From assembly GCA_947628815.1 (NCBI GenBank), contig CANRBJ010000004.1, positions 60,213-124,212 of the forward strand: a stretch of DNA of 64,000 bases. Reading direction: 5' to 3'. Position 1 is the stretch's first letter. Each line of letters starts with the position of its first letter. The notes below the pieces were generated by a model. That model was given only the letters and a program-made list of their open reading frames with translations, had not been told where the DNA came from and ran no database searches. Shown piece by piece: positions 40,453 through 50,111 of this stretch. A program made the translations under genes and the position numbers. The stretch comes from an uncultured Clostridia bacterium. GTDB lineage: Bacteria; Bacillota; Clostridia; TANB77; CAG-508.

Positions 40453-40879
40453 TCCATTTCGGTGCTTTCCTAATATTTCTTGCTGTAGTTACATCAGCTA
40501 AATATGCTGTTATAAATTTTGCTTCATTCTCATTAATAATATTTATTATTACTACATAGTTCTCAGGAGATATTATACTGACTCTTCTTTTTTCATTATA
40601 TCGTTTTTTATCCCTATTCCAGCCAACATACAATTCTGCTTTTTTATTCTTTAAAACGTATTCTATCCAGTCAATTCTTTCTGCTCTTTTAATAGAGAAA
40701 ACAGATTTATCTCTTTTCTTGTGATTAGCACTTTCATAAAAAGCATGTTCAAATTGATCTTCATAAAACTTTACTCTAATACCAGAAAATGTATAAATAT
40801 TTCTTTTACAATACCTTTGTATAAAGTATTCTTTATACTGTTCTTTTGTTTCGAATTTTAAAATTTCCAGTCTATTCAT
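40442..40879 (-). CDS. RelE/barnase-like nuclease-fold protein (PBECR-like)
   Basis: The 145-residue protein has YCKRNIYTFSGIRVKFYEDQFEHAFYES, WIEYVLKNK, RRVSIISPENYVVIINI and a C-terminal AYLADVTTARNIRKAPKW. The layout resembles the phage/plasmid barnase-EndoU-ColicinE5-RelE-like (PBECR) nuclease domains. It stands alone, upstream of yifB and divergent from recQ, possibly a mobile cargo gene. No partner antitoxin is visible. Confidence 0.55.
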   Translation of the reverse strand: MNRLEILKFETKEQYKEYFIQRYCKRNIYTFSGIRVKFYEDQFEHAFYESANHKKRDKSVFSIKRAERIDWIEYVLKNKKAELYVGWNRDKKRYNEKRRVSIISPENYVVIINIINENEAKFITAYLADVTTARNIRKAPKWTKK

Positions 40880-41097
40880 CTCCTTGCTTTAGTATTTAAT
40901 TTGTTTGGAAATCTCGATTTTAAGAATTTTAAAATCTTTTTAGATTTAATTTATTGTTTGAATGAACAAATTTATATTAGCAGTATGTTTTTCTTTTGTC
41001 AAGGTTTTAATTAAAATTTTGTCAAAATCCTTTACAGGTGTATTTTAAAATTATATAATAATTTTAATGTTTATGGGCTTTTGGAAAAGAGGTTATT

Positions 41098-42897
41098 ATG
41101 GAAAAAGCATTACAATTATTGCAAAATTATTTTGGTTATAGCAGTTTTAAGAAAGGTCAAGAAGATTTAATTTCTCATATTTTGAAAGGCGAAGATTGTG
41201 TTGGAATTATGCCTACTGGAGCTGGTAAATCGATTTGCTACCAGATTCCTGCTTTAGTTTTTTCTGGAGTTACAATTGTTATCTCCCCTTTAATTTCACT
41301 TATGAAAAATCAAGTTGATGCTTTAAATGAACTTGGTATTTCTGCTACTTATATTAACAGTAGTTTAAATAATCATGATTATATTCAAACTATTGAAAAT
41401 GCGGTTCTTGGTATGTATAAAATTATTTATGTTGCTCCTGAAAGGTTTGAATCAGATTCGTTTTTACGTTTTTTAAATTCAATTGATATTTCTATGATTG
41501 CTATTGATGAAGCTCATTGTGTATCAAGGTGGGGACATGATTTTAGACCAAGTTATTTAGAAATTGCAAATGTAATTTCTAATTTAAGTATTAAACCAGT
41601 TGTTTCTGCTTTTACAGCTACTGCTACTGATATAGTAAAAAAAGATATAATTAATTTATTGAATATTAAAAATCCTTTTACTTTAACTACTGGTTTTGAT
41701 AGAGAAAATCTATCGTTTCATGTGATATCTACGAATGATAGAAAAAAATTCGTATATTCTTATGTAAGAAATCATTTGAATTCTTGTGGTATTATTTATT
41801 GTTTAACTAGAAAAACTGTTGATTCTTTATATGATGATTTTTTAGAAATTGGATATCCAGTTTCTAAGTATCATGCTGGAATGAGCGATGTAGAACGTAC
41901 AAAAAATCAAAATGATTTTGTTTATGATAGAACGAATGTAATGATTGCAACTAATGCTTTTGGTATGGGAATTGATAAGTCTAATATACGTTATGTTATT
42001 CATTATAATATGCCAAAGGATTTGGAAAGTTATTATCAAGAAGCTGGTCGTGCTGGGAGAGATGGTATTTATGCTGAGTGTACTTTACTTTTTAGTAGAC
42101 AAGATATTGTAACTAATAAATTTATTATTGAGCAATGTAGTTCTAATTCTTATCATAAAATTGAATATCAAAAATTAAATGATATGATTGATTATTGTAA
42201 TACAGATAAATGCTTACGAAAATATATTTTGGAGTATTTTGGAGAAACTCCTTCTTTTTCGGAATGTAATAATTGTAGTAATTGTAACAGTGAACTAGAA
42301 GAAACTGATATTACTGAGGATTCTAAAAAAATTTTGTCATGTATTAAAAGAATGAATGAACGATTTGGTGTAAACCTTGTAACAGATGTTTTAAAAGGTT
42401 CTCATTCTTCAAAAGTTATTCAACTGGGTTTTGATAAACTTTCTACTTATGCGTTATTAAAGGATTATTCAAAGGAAACTATTAAGGAACTAATTTCTTT
42501 TTTAGTATCTCAAGGATATATAAATAGTATTGGAGAGAAATATCCTATTTTGGTTTTAACAAATAAGGCTAATAACGTTTTATTTGAAAATGAAGGGGTT
42601 TTAATTAAAAGAAAAGTTGAAAAATTAAAGCATAGCCAAAATGTTATTTCTACTTATGATGATGAATTATTTGAACTTTTAAGGAAACTTAGAAAAGAAA
42701 TAGCACAGAAATCGAATGTTCCTCCTTTTGTTATTTTTACAGATGCTACTTTATCTAGTATGTGTATAAATTTTCCTACTACTAAGGAGGAAATGTTAAA
42801 AATTTCTGGTGTTGGAGAAACTAAATTTCAAAAATATGGTGAGTTATTTATTGAAGTAATACAAAATTACCTTAATTCTTCTCGTATTTCTTTATAA
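41098..42897 (+). CDS. recQ: ATP-dependent DNA helicase RecQ
   Basis: A 3'-5' superfamily 2 helicase of 599 residues. It has MPTGAGKSICYQ, the DEAH box (IDEAHCVSRWGHDFRP), TGFDRENL, GMGIDKSNIRYVIHYNMP, QEAGRAGRDG, a zinc-binding cysteine cluster (CLRKYILEYFGE, CNNCSNC), a winged helix and a C-terminal HRDC domain. Two CGG triplets lie in harmless phase (GCG GTT, TCG GAA). Confidence 0.97.
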   Translation: MEKALQLLQNYFGYSSFKKGQEDLISHILKGEDCVGIMPTGAGKSICYQIPALVFSGVTIVISPLISLMKNQVDALNELGISATYINSSLNNHDYIQTIENAVLGMYKIIYVAPERFESDSFLRFLNSIDISMIAIDEAHCVSRWGHDFRPSYLEIANVISNLSIKPVVSAFTATATDIVKKDIINLLNIKNPFTLTTGFDRENLSFHVISTNDRKKFVYSYVRNHLNSCGIIYCLTRKTVDSLYDDFLEIGYPVSKYHAGMSDVERTKNQNDFVYDRTNVMIATNAFGMGIDKSNIRYVIHYNMPKDLESYYQEAGRAGRDGIYAECTLLFSRQDIVTNKFIIEQCSSNSYHKIEYQKLNDMIDYCNTDKCLRKYILEYFGETPSFSECNNCSNCNSELEETDITEDSKKILSCIKRMNERFGVNLVTDVLKGSHSSKVIQLGFDKLSTYALLKDYSKETIKELISFLVSQGYINSIGEKYPILVLTNKANNVLFENEGVLIKRKVEKLKHSQNVISTYDDELFELLRKLRKEIAQKSNVPPFVIFTDATLSSMCINFPTTKEEMLKISGVGETKFQKYGELFIEVIQNYLNSSRISL

Positions 42898-42911
42898 TTT
42901 AACATATAGTT

Positions 42912-42946
42912 TTCTCCCCACTTCAATGTTGTGGGGAGAATTTTTT
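42912..42946. terminator. terminator after recQ
   Basis: TTCTCCCCAC-ttcaatgtt-GTGGGGAGAA is followed by six T residues; the converging carB stop is at its edge. Confidence 0.88.
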
Positions 42947-45900
42947 AGATAATTCCTATATCTACTGGTGTTAAATCTTCTTCTTTTATTCCTTTTTCTA
43001 GTGCCTCATATAGTGCTGAAACTGTATCTAGTGCTGTAAAGCAAGGAATTTTGCTTTCTACTGCTAGTCTTCTTATTTTGAAACCATCTCTTGATTCGTT
43101 TTTTCCCTTTGTTGGTGTATTTATTATGAAACTTAGTTTTTCAGATTGTATTAGTTCTGGTATGCTGTTTTCTCCTTCCCAGATTTTTTGTACAGTTTCT
43201 GCTTCTACTCCATTTTCATTTAAGAACTTAGCGGTTCCTGATGTTGCATATATATGGAATCCTATGTTATCTAGTTTTTGTGCAATTGGTAACATTTCTA
43301 TTTTATCTTTATCTCTTACTGTAATTAATACATTTCCTTTGTATGGAATGTTTACTCCACTTGCTATAAAGGCTTTTAAAATTGCTTCTGAAAAGTCTTT
43401 TGATACTCCTAATACTTCTCCTGTAGATTTCATTTCTGGGCCTAAGCTTGTATCTGCATTTTTTATTTTTTCAAATGAGAAGATTGGCATTTTTACAGCT
43501 ATGTAATCACTCTTTTTATATATTCCTGTTCCATATTTCATATCTTTTAGTTTTTCTCCTAAAATAACTCTTGTTGCTATATCTATTACTGGTAAATTTG
43601 TTACTTTACTAATATATGGCACTGTTCTACTAGAACGTGGATTTACTTCTATAATATAGACGTTTCCACGGTTTATTATAAATTGTATGTTTAATACACC
43701 AATTACATTTAAAGCTTTTGCAATTTTTTTAGTGTATTCAATTATAGTTTTTTGGTTTTCTATGTTTATATGTTGTGTTGGATACACTGAAATGCTATCT
43801 CCAGAGTGTATACCAGCTCTTTCAAGATGCTCCATAATTCCTGGAATTAGTATATCTTCTCCATCAAATATCGCATCTACTTCTACTTCTTTTCCTAACA
43901 TATATTTGTCTACTAATATTGGATGTTCTTGTGCTACTTTATTTATTTCAGATATGAATTCTCTTACTTCATCATTATCATAAGCAATTGCCATCCCTTG
44001 TCCACCTAATACATATGATGGTCTAACAAGTACAGGGTATTTTAGTTCATTTGCTACTTTTATTGCTTCATCTGCAGTAAATACTGTTCCACCTTTTGGA
44101 CGAGGAATACCACACTCTTCTAGTGCTTCATCAAATAGTTCTCTATCTTCTGCTCTATCCATGTCTTTTTCACTAGTTCCTAATATTTTTACTCCCATTT
44201 CGGTTAATGCTTTTGTAAGTTTTATTGCAGTTTGACCTCCAAATTGAACAATTGCTCCATATGGTTTTTCCATACGCACAATGTTTTCAACATCTTCTTT
44301 AGTTAATGGTTCAAAATATAATTTATCTGCTATATCAAAATCTGTACTAACTGTCTCTGGGTTATTATTTACAATGATTGTTTCATATCCTTTTTCTTTT
44401 AATGACCATACACAATGTACACTACAATAGTCAAATTCTATTCCTTGACCTATTCTTATTGGCCCTGAACCTAATACTATAATTTTTTTCTTTCCTGTAT
44501 CTTCTAATTGTTCGCTGTCTTCATCATAACTTGAATAATAGTATGGGGTAGTCGCATCAAATTCAGCAGCACAGGTATCTACCATTTTGAAATTAGCTAT
44601 TAATTTATTATTTAGGCGCATGTTTTTAATTTCTTGTTCTTCTTTTCCACATAATCTTGCAATTACCTTATCTGTATATCCCATTTTTTTAGCAATTGTT
44701 AATAACTCTAAAGTTAATTCTTCATTTTTTAGTCTTGTTTCTACTCTAACAATTCTTTCTATTTTATTAATGAAAAATTTATCTATTGTTGTTATTTCAT
44801 GTATTTTGTCTATAGTTATTCCTCTTCGTATCGCTTCTGCAATTACCCAAATTCTTTCATTATCTACTCTTTTTAAGTCTTGTAAAATTTCCTCATTAGA
44901 TAATCCTTGTAATTTAGGTAATATAAGGCTATCTACATTTTCTTCTAGAGAACGTATTGCTTTCATAAGTGCCTGTTCAATTGATGGTGCAATCGCCATT
45001 ACTTCTCCTGTTGCTTTCATTTGGGTTCCAAGTTCACGCGATGCTGTTAAGAATTTATTAAATGGCCATTTTGGTATTTTTACAATTACATAGTCTAGTA
45101 CTGGTTCAAAACATGCATATGTTTTTTTGGTAACTTCGTTTTTTATTTCATCTAATGTGTATCCAATTGCAATTTTTGCTGATACTTTTGCTATTGGATA
45201 TCCTGTAGCTTTAGATGCAAGTGCTGATGAACGACTTACTCTTGGGTTTACTTCTATTACTGCATATTCAAAGCTATTTGGGTTTAGTGCAAATTGTACA
45301 TTACATCCACCCTCTATTTTTAAAGCAGATATAATTTTTATAGCTGATGTTCTAAGCATTTGATATTCTTTATCAGCTAAAGTTTGAGATGGTGCTACAA
45401 CTATACTATCTCCTGTATGTACTCCAACAGGATCAATGTTTTCCATATTACAAATCGTAATGCAACTTCCGTTTTTATCTCTCATTACTTCGTACTCTAT
45501 TTCTTTCCATCCTGCTATACATTTTTCTATTAATACTTGATGAACTCTTGATAGGTGAAGTCCACTTTTTGCAATTTCTTCTAGTTCTTCCATAGTGTAA
45601 GCAATTCCTCCACCTGTTCCTCCTAATGTATACGCTGGTCTTACTATTACTGGTAACCCAATTTGAGATGCAAATTTTTCTGCATCCTCATATGTATTTA
45701 CTACTTTACTTGCAATACATGGTTCACCTATTTCTTCCATTGTATCTTTAAAAGCTTGTCTATCTTCTGCTTTTTTTATTCCTTCTGGACTTGTTCCAAG
45801 TAATCTAATTCCTCTTGAGGCTAAAAATCCGTCTTCATATAATTCCATTGCAATATTTAATCCTGTCTGCCCTCCTAGGTTTGGAAGTATACTATCTGGT

Positions 45901-46146
45901 TTTTCTATATCTAGAATTTTTTCTACTGTTTTTTTAGTTATTGGCTCTATATATATTTTATCTGCCATATCTTTATCGGTCATAATAGTTGCTGGGTTTG
46001 AGTTTACAAGTACAACTTCAATCCCCTCTTTTTTTAGTTCACGACATGCTTGTGTTCCCGCATAATCAAATTCTGCTGCTTGCCCTATTATAATTGGGCC
46101 GTGAACCTATTACTAATACCTTTTTTATATCTTTATTTTTTGGCAT
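42945..46146 (-). CDS. carB: carbamoyl-phosphate synthase large subunit, +1 shift at CGG 46099
   Basis: CarB makes carbamoyl phosphate from bicarbonate, ATP and ammonia supplied by CarA. From the ATG at 46146 the protein reads KKVLVIGS, then an in-frame CGG (46099). Skipping the C gives GS-GPIIIGQAAEFDY, the invariant N-terminal motif, and the frame then runs uninterrupted for 1050 codons through both ATP-grasp halves and the C-terminal MGS-like allosteric domain. Total 1066 residues, the usual length. Without the shift only 27 residues would be made. It lies 13 bases after carA. Confidence 0.96.
46099..46101 (-). other. in-frame CGG, +1 shift site (carB)
   Basis: TCA then CGG CCC AAT, stop eleven codons later; skipping C gives TCA GGC CCA ATT (S G P I) of the invariant GSGPIxIGQ motif. 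Confidence 0.96.
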
Positions 46147-46159
46147 TTTCTTATCTCCT

Positions 46160-47226
46160 TTATTTATTTCTTACAATTTCTAAAAATTCATCAAATATGT
46201 AACTAGAATCTTCAGGTCCTGGACATGCTTCTGGATGGTATTGTACTGTCATTATATTTTTTCCTTTATAACGAAGACCTTCTACTGTGCCATCATTAAT
46301 ATTTATATGTGAAATTTCTGCTATATCTTTATTTATACTACTATCGTCTATTGCATAACCATGATTTTGTGATGTTATACATACTCTACCTGTTTTTAAA
46401 TCTTTTACTGGATGATTTGGTCCACGATGTCCATATTTTAATTTATATGTTTTTGCTCCTGTTGCAAGTCCCATTAGTTGATGTCCTAAACATATACCTA
46501 GTATTGGTAAATCACCTTCATATAATTTTGCAATATTTTCAATTGCTATTTTACAATCTTCTGGATTTCCTGGTCCATTGGAAAGAACAATTCCTTGAAA
46601 TTTATCGGATAATAGTTTTGAATAATGAGTATCCTGTGGAAATACAGTAACTTCACAGTTTCTTTTTAATAATGACTGAATTATATTTTGTTTTGCCCCA
46701 AAATCAAGTAATGCAATTTTGGTTTCGCCTTCACCACAGGTGTATATTTCTTTTGAACTAACTTTTTCTACTAAATTTGAGATTTGATAATTTTTAATTT
46801 CTTCTATAATCTCATCAATACAAGAGATATCATTTGTAATTTTACCTTTCATAGTTCCTGCTTGTCTTAACATTTTTGTAAGTTTACGGGTATTTACTCC
46901 TTGCAAACCTGGAATTTCATATTCTTCTAAGAATTTTAAAATATGCATTTTGCTTCTAAAATTACTCTCCATTTCTGCAATTTCATGAACAAATACTGCT
47001 TCTACCCAAGGTTTTTTCGATTCTGCATCTTCTTTTGTTAATCCATAATTCCCTATTAATGGATATGTCATAACTACTCCTTGTGATGCGTAAGATGGAT
47101 CTGTAAAGATTTCTAAATAGCCTGTCATTGACGTATTAAATACTACTTCGCATATAACGTCTTTTTGTGCTCCAATTCTTTCTCCGTGAAATACGCTACC
47201 ATTTTCTAACACTAAATAGCCTTTCA
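46160..47226 (-). CDS. carA: carbamoyl-phosphate synthase small subunit
   Basis: CarA is the glutaminase that feeds ammonia to CarB. It starts MKGYLVLENGSVFHGE at the ATG at 47226, preceded by AAAGGAGG, and has SMTGYLEI, the catalytic Cys in ILGICLGHQLMG and a C-terminal QYHPEACPGPEDS. 355 residues. First gene of carAB. One CGG is in harmless CAC GGA phase. Confidence 0.97.
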
Positions 47227-47277
47227 TGATAACCTCCTTTATTTTTTTCCTAAAGACTATCATACCATATATATACT

Positions 47278-47317
47278 AAAAAAAGCAAACATTTTTCTAA
47301 AAATATTTGCTTTTTTT
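47278..47317 (-). terminator. terminator of the 96-aa gene
   Basis: AAAAAAGCAAA and TTTGCTTTTTTT form an 11-bp stem just past the stop at 47320; T-run on the minus strand. Confidence 0.7.
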
Positions 47318-47319
47318 AT

Positions 47320-47611
47320 TTATTTTCTATTCATTTCAATTATTTTCCCTGCATCAATAAACCCTTGGTTATAATACTTTTTATTATAATATGCCATGGT
47401 TATGTTGTAGTCTGCAACTAGATTATCTATGCTTAACTTTAGCTTTTCTTTTAAATCAGCCTGTTCTTCTGGTATGCTTCCGTATCAACTCTGTAATTTC
47501 ATCTTGATTTATACTTTTTAAGCTATTTTTTAATAAAGCCATATCTTTTTCAATTTCATCTAAAAATTTTTCTTCTCGATAACTAAAAAATTTGTTAATT
47601 ACTTTTTCCAT
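47320..47611 (-). CDS. hypothetical 96-residue protein, +1 shift at CGG 47480
   Basis: A gene that conventional ORF finding misses, because an in-frame CGG (47480) splits it into two short pieces. Starting at the ATG at 47611 it reads MEKVINKFFSYREEKF, a helical region, then ELI before the CGG; skipping the C gives GSIPEEQADLKEKL and runs to a TAA at 47320. 292 bases equal 97 codons plus one. The predicted protein is charged and mostly helical. Homologues were not recognised. The single-site shift and the matching terminator support it. Confidence 0.75.
47480..47482 (-). other. in-frame CGG, +1 shift site (hypothetical)
   Basis: ATA then CGG AAG CAT, stop eight codons later; skipping C gives ATA GGA AGC ATA (I G S I) and 52 further codons. 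Confidence 0.8.
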
Positions 47612-47657
47612 ATTATCACCTATTTTTAGTATGTACAGTTTTGGAATTTTTATACAT

Positions 47658-47698
47658 AAATAGAGGTCGTTTCTTACAGGGCTGACCTCTATTTTTTG
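47658..47698. terminator. bidirectional terminator
   Basis: AATAGAGGTC and GACCTCTATT form a 10-bp stem after the M23 peptidase gene; T-run mainly on the plus strand. Confidence 0.6.
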
Positions 47699-47702
47699 TT
47701 AA

Positions 47703-48572
47703 TTATTTATATAAATATTTAGCTGGATTTACATACTCTCCATCTTTACGTATTTCAAAATGCAAGTGTGGTCCTGTTGAGTTTCCTGTGCTTCCTACTG
47801 CTCCAATAACTTCTCCTAGTTTTACATTATCTTGTTCTTTTACATATAGCTTACTGCAGTGCCCATAGTATGTTTCAATTCCATTTCCATGGTCTATTAT
47901 GATTAAGTTTCCATATCCACCTTTTGTTCCAGCAAATGTAACAATGCCATCTTGTACTGCTTTAATATCTGTTCCTGCTTTTGCTGCAATATCCAACCCA
48001 GTATGTGCATGGTTTCTTATAGCTTCTCTTGATGCGTATCTTGAAGTAATTGTTCCTAAAACTGGATTAATTGCAAGGTATATTCCACTTATAGTTGCTT
48101 CTTCCTTTTTCCTTTCTTCTTTCTGTTTTTGGTTTATTTCATTTGTTATTTGTGCTCCAATAGTTGCTAGTTCTTCTTCTGATACTATGTCTAGATTTTT
48201 TGTGTATACTTCTGTAACTGCAATATTGGTTTCTTCAAAGTTTTTTAGTAGCTCTTCTTGTACTTTTTTTGCTTCTTCTTGTGTTTTAAAGTAGCACTTT
48301 TCTTCTCCTTCAACACTTACTGCGTATTGCACATACATAATATCTGATTTATTAATAATTGCAACTAATGTATTTTCTTCTTCAATAGGTTCTTCTTTTT
48401 TTATAAATTTTAATTTATAACTTACTTCTTCTCTAGCATTTGAAAAAGCAATGTTTTCTTCTTGGTTATCATACAATTTTTCTTCTAATTGTTTCTTAAA
48501 TTTATCTTTGTTTTTTATATATCCTATTTCTTCATTATCAAAATATACTGTGTATGCAGATTTAAATTTCAT
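47703..48572 (-). CDS. M23 (LytM) peptidase-domain protein, membrane-anchored
   Basis: A probable peptidoglycan endopeptidase with an M23 domain at the C-terminus: HTGLDIAAKAGTDI, GNLIIIDHGNGIETYYGHCSKL and GPHLHFEI hold the zinc ligands and catalytic His. A coiled-coil G5/LysM-like spacer precedes it. From the ATG at 48572 no membrane segment is present, but the same frame continues upstream through NIIAIGLFIIIAVLL to a possible ATT start at 48674, right after an in-frame TGA and AAGGAGAG at good spacing. I keep 48572 as the conventional start, but the ATT start would give the needed anchor. Confidence 0.85.
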   Translation of the reverse strand: MKFKSAYTVYFDNEEIGYIKNKDKFKKQLEEKLYDNQEENIAFSNAREEVSYKLKFIKKEEPIEEENTLVAIINKSDIMYVQYAVSVEGEEKCYFKTQEEAKKVQEELLKNFEETNIAVTEVYTKNLDIVSEEELATIGAQITNEINQKQKEERKKEEATISGIYLAINPVLGTITSRYASREAIRNHAHTGLDIAAKAGTDIKAVQDGIVTFAGTKGGYGNLIIIDHGNGIETYYGHCSKLYVKEQDNVKLGEVIGAVGSTGNSTGPHLHFEIRKDGEYVNPAKYLYK

Positions 48573-48889
48573 TAATAAAACAGCGATTATTATAAATAAA
48601 CCAATTGCTATAATGTTTGTGAGCTTTATTATTTCTTTTGTGTAGTATTTTATCCTTTTGCTTAAAATAGAAATTCACTCTCCTTTTTCCCGCGAATATT
48701 TTTCCATTATACACTATATTTTGTACATTTTCAAATTATGTATACTGTGTTTGTCCTAATTTTTTGAAAATTTGGCTTTTATTATTTTTATTATTCCAAT
48801 TTTTTACTATGTTTCCTTTTTAATACTCTTTTTTTCTTGAATTTATTTACTTTTTCTTATCTATATTTATCATACATATTTTGTCCATT

Positions 48890-49388
48890 TTAATCGAAAT
48901 AATTGCTTATTTCTTGTAAATTTTGAAAATTATTTTGTCTTAATATTTCATATACCACTATTGCCACTGAATTAGAAAGATTAAGTGAACGCAGATTTTC
49001 TTTCATTGGTATTCTTATTGTTTTATCTAAATATTGTTGTAAAATGCTTTCTGGTAATCCTTTTGTTTCTTTTCCAAATAGCACAAATACTTCGTTAAGA
49101 TCTTTAAATATATCATCTGAATATACCTTTTTACCTTTTGTTGTTACAAAATACATATTGTTTTCATCTGGAGAATATTTTTGTAAAAATTTTTCAAATG
49201 AATCGTGCTCTTCAATTTCTAATTTATCCCAATAGTCTAGCCCTGCCCTTTTTAAATGTTTTTCGTCTAAATTAAACCCTAAAGGATGTACAAGATGGAG
49301 CTTTCCTCCGTGTAGCTGCACAAGTTCTTGCAATATTTCCTGTATTTTGTGGTATTTCTGGCTCTACTAATACAACATTTATTTTCAT
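48890..49388 (-). CDS. trmL: tRNA (cytidine(34)-2'-O)-methyltransferase TrmL, +1 shift at CGG 49308
   Basis: A SPOUT-fold enzyme that 2'-O-methylates the wobble base of tRNA-Leu species. It starts MKINVVLVEPEIPQNTGNIARTCAAT, then an in-frame CGG (49308). Skipping the C gives T-GGKLHLVHPLGF, the family motif, and continues through VLFGKETKGLP and IPMKENLRSLNLSNSVAIVVYE. 165 residues, usual for TrmL. Without the shift only the first third of the N-terminal domain would be made. Confidence 0.95.
49308..49310 (-). other. in-frame CGG, +1 shift site (trmL)
   Basis: ACA then CGG AGG AAA, stop eleven codons later; skipping C gives ACA GGA GGA AAG (T G G K) in the CAATGxxLHL motif. Confidence 0.95.
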
Positions 49389-49500
49389 TACTATTCCCTC
49401 CAAATATGTAATATATCATAAATTTATTTATAAAGCAAAAAATACTGTACATATTTTATATATGCTTTTTTGCATGCTCTAAAATATATACAGTATCTTT

Positions 49501-50040
49501 TTATAATTCATATTCTTTTACTTCACAGTTTTCTAATCCTAATCCAATTAATTCTTCTGTTCCATCTGGTATTCCTTCAAAATATGCACGAATTGGTACA
49601 CAAACACCACCGTGTGTTACAAGTAGTACTGTTTTATCTTCATATTTTTCTTTTACTTGTTTCAAGAATCCATCAACACGATTAAAAAGTTCTCCTACAC
49701 TTTCTGCATCTTCATATTGTTTATTTAATTTATAGTTCCATATTTCTTTAAATGGCAATTCTTCTCGTGTTTTACCTTCAAATTTTCCAAAACATCTTTC
49801 TTTTAAACCTTGTTCTATTATAACAGGAATATTTCTATTTTCTCCTATTATTTCTGCTGTTCTTTTTGCTCTTTTTAGTGGAGATGATAATATTACATCA
49901 ATAGGATATTTTTCTAATTCATCTCTTGTTTTTTCGGCTTGTTTAATTCCTGTCTCATTTAATTCTATATCTGTAATTCCTTGAATTTTTCCTAATACGT
50001 TCCAATCTGTTTGACCGTGTCTTGTTAATAATATTTTCAC
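49501..50040 (-). CDS. histidine phosphatase family protein (GpmB/CobC-like)
   Basis: A 179-residue phosphohistidine enzyme: LTRHGQTDWN holds the catalytic RHG, with the second His in VTHGGVC. It resembles broad-specificity phosphatases or phosphoglycerate mutase-like proteins; the substrate is undetermined. One CGG is in harmless CAC GGT phase. Confidence 0.9.
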   Translation of the reverse strand: MKILLTRHGQTDWNVLGKIQGITDIELNETGIKQAEKTRDELEKYPIDVILSSPLKRAKRTAEIIGENRNIPVIIEQGLKERCFGKFEGKTREELPFKEIWNYKLNKQYEDAESVGELFNRVDGFLKQVKEKYEDKTVLLVTHGGVCVPIRAYFEGIPDGTEELIGLGLENCEVKEYEL

Positions 50041-50111
50041 TTTATTCCTCCATATTTGATATTTTTTTGTTACTATATCACATTTTGTAAATTTTGTCTA
50101 TATATATTATG

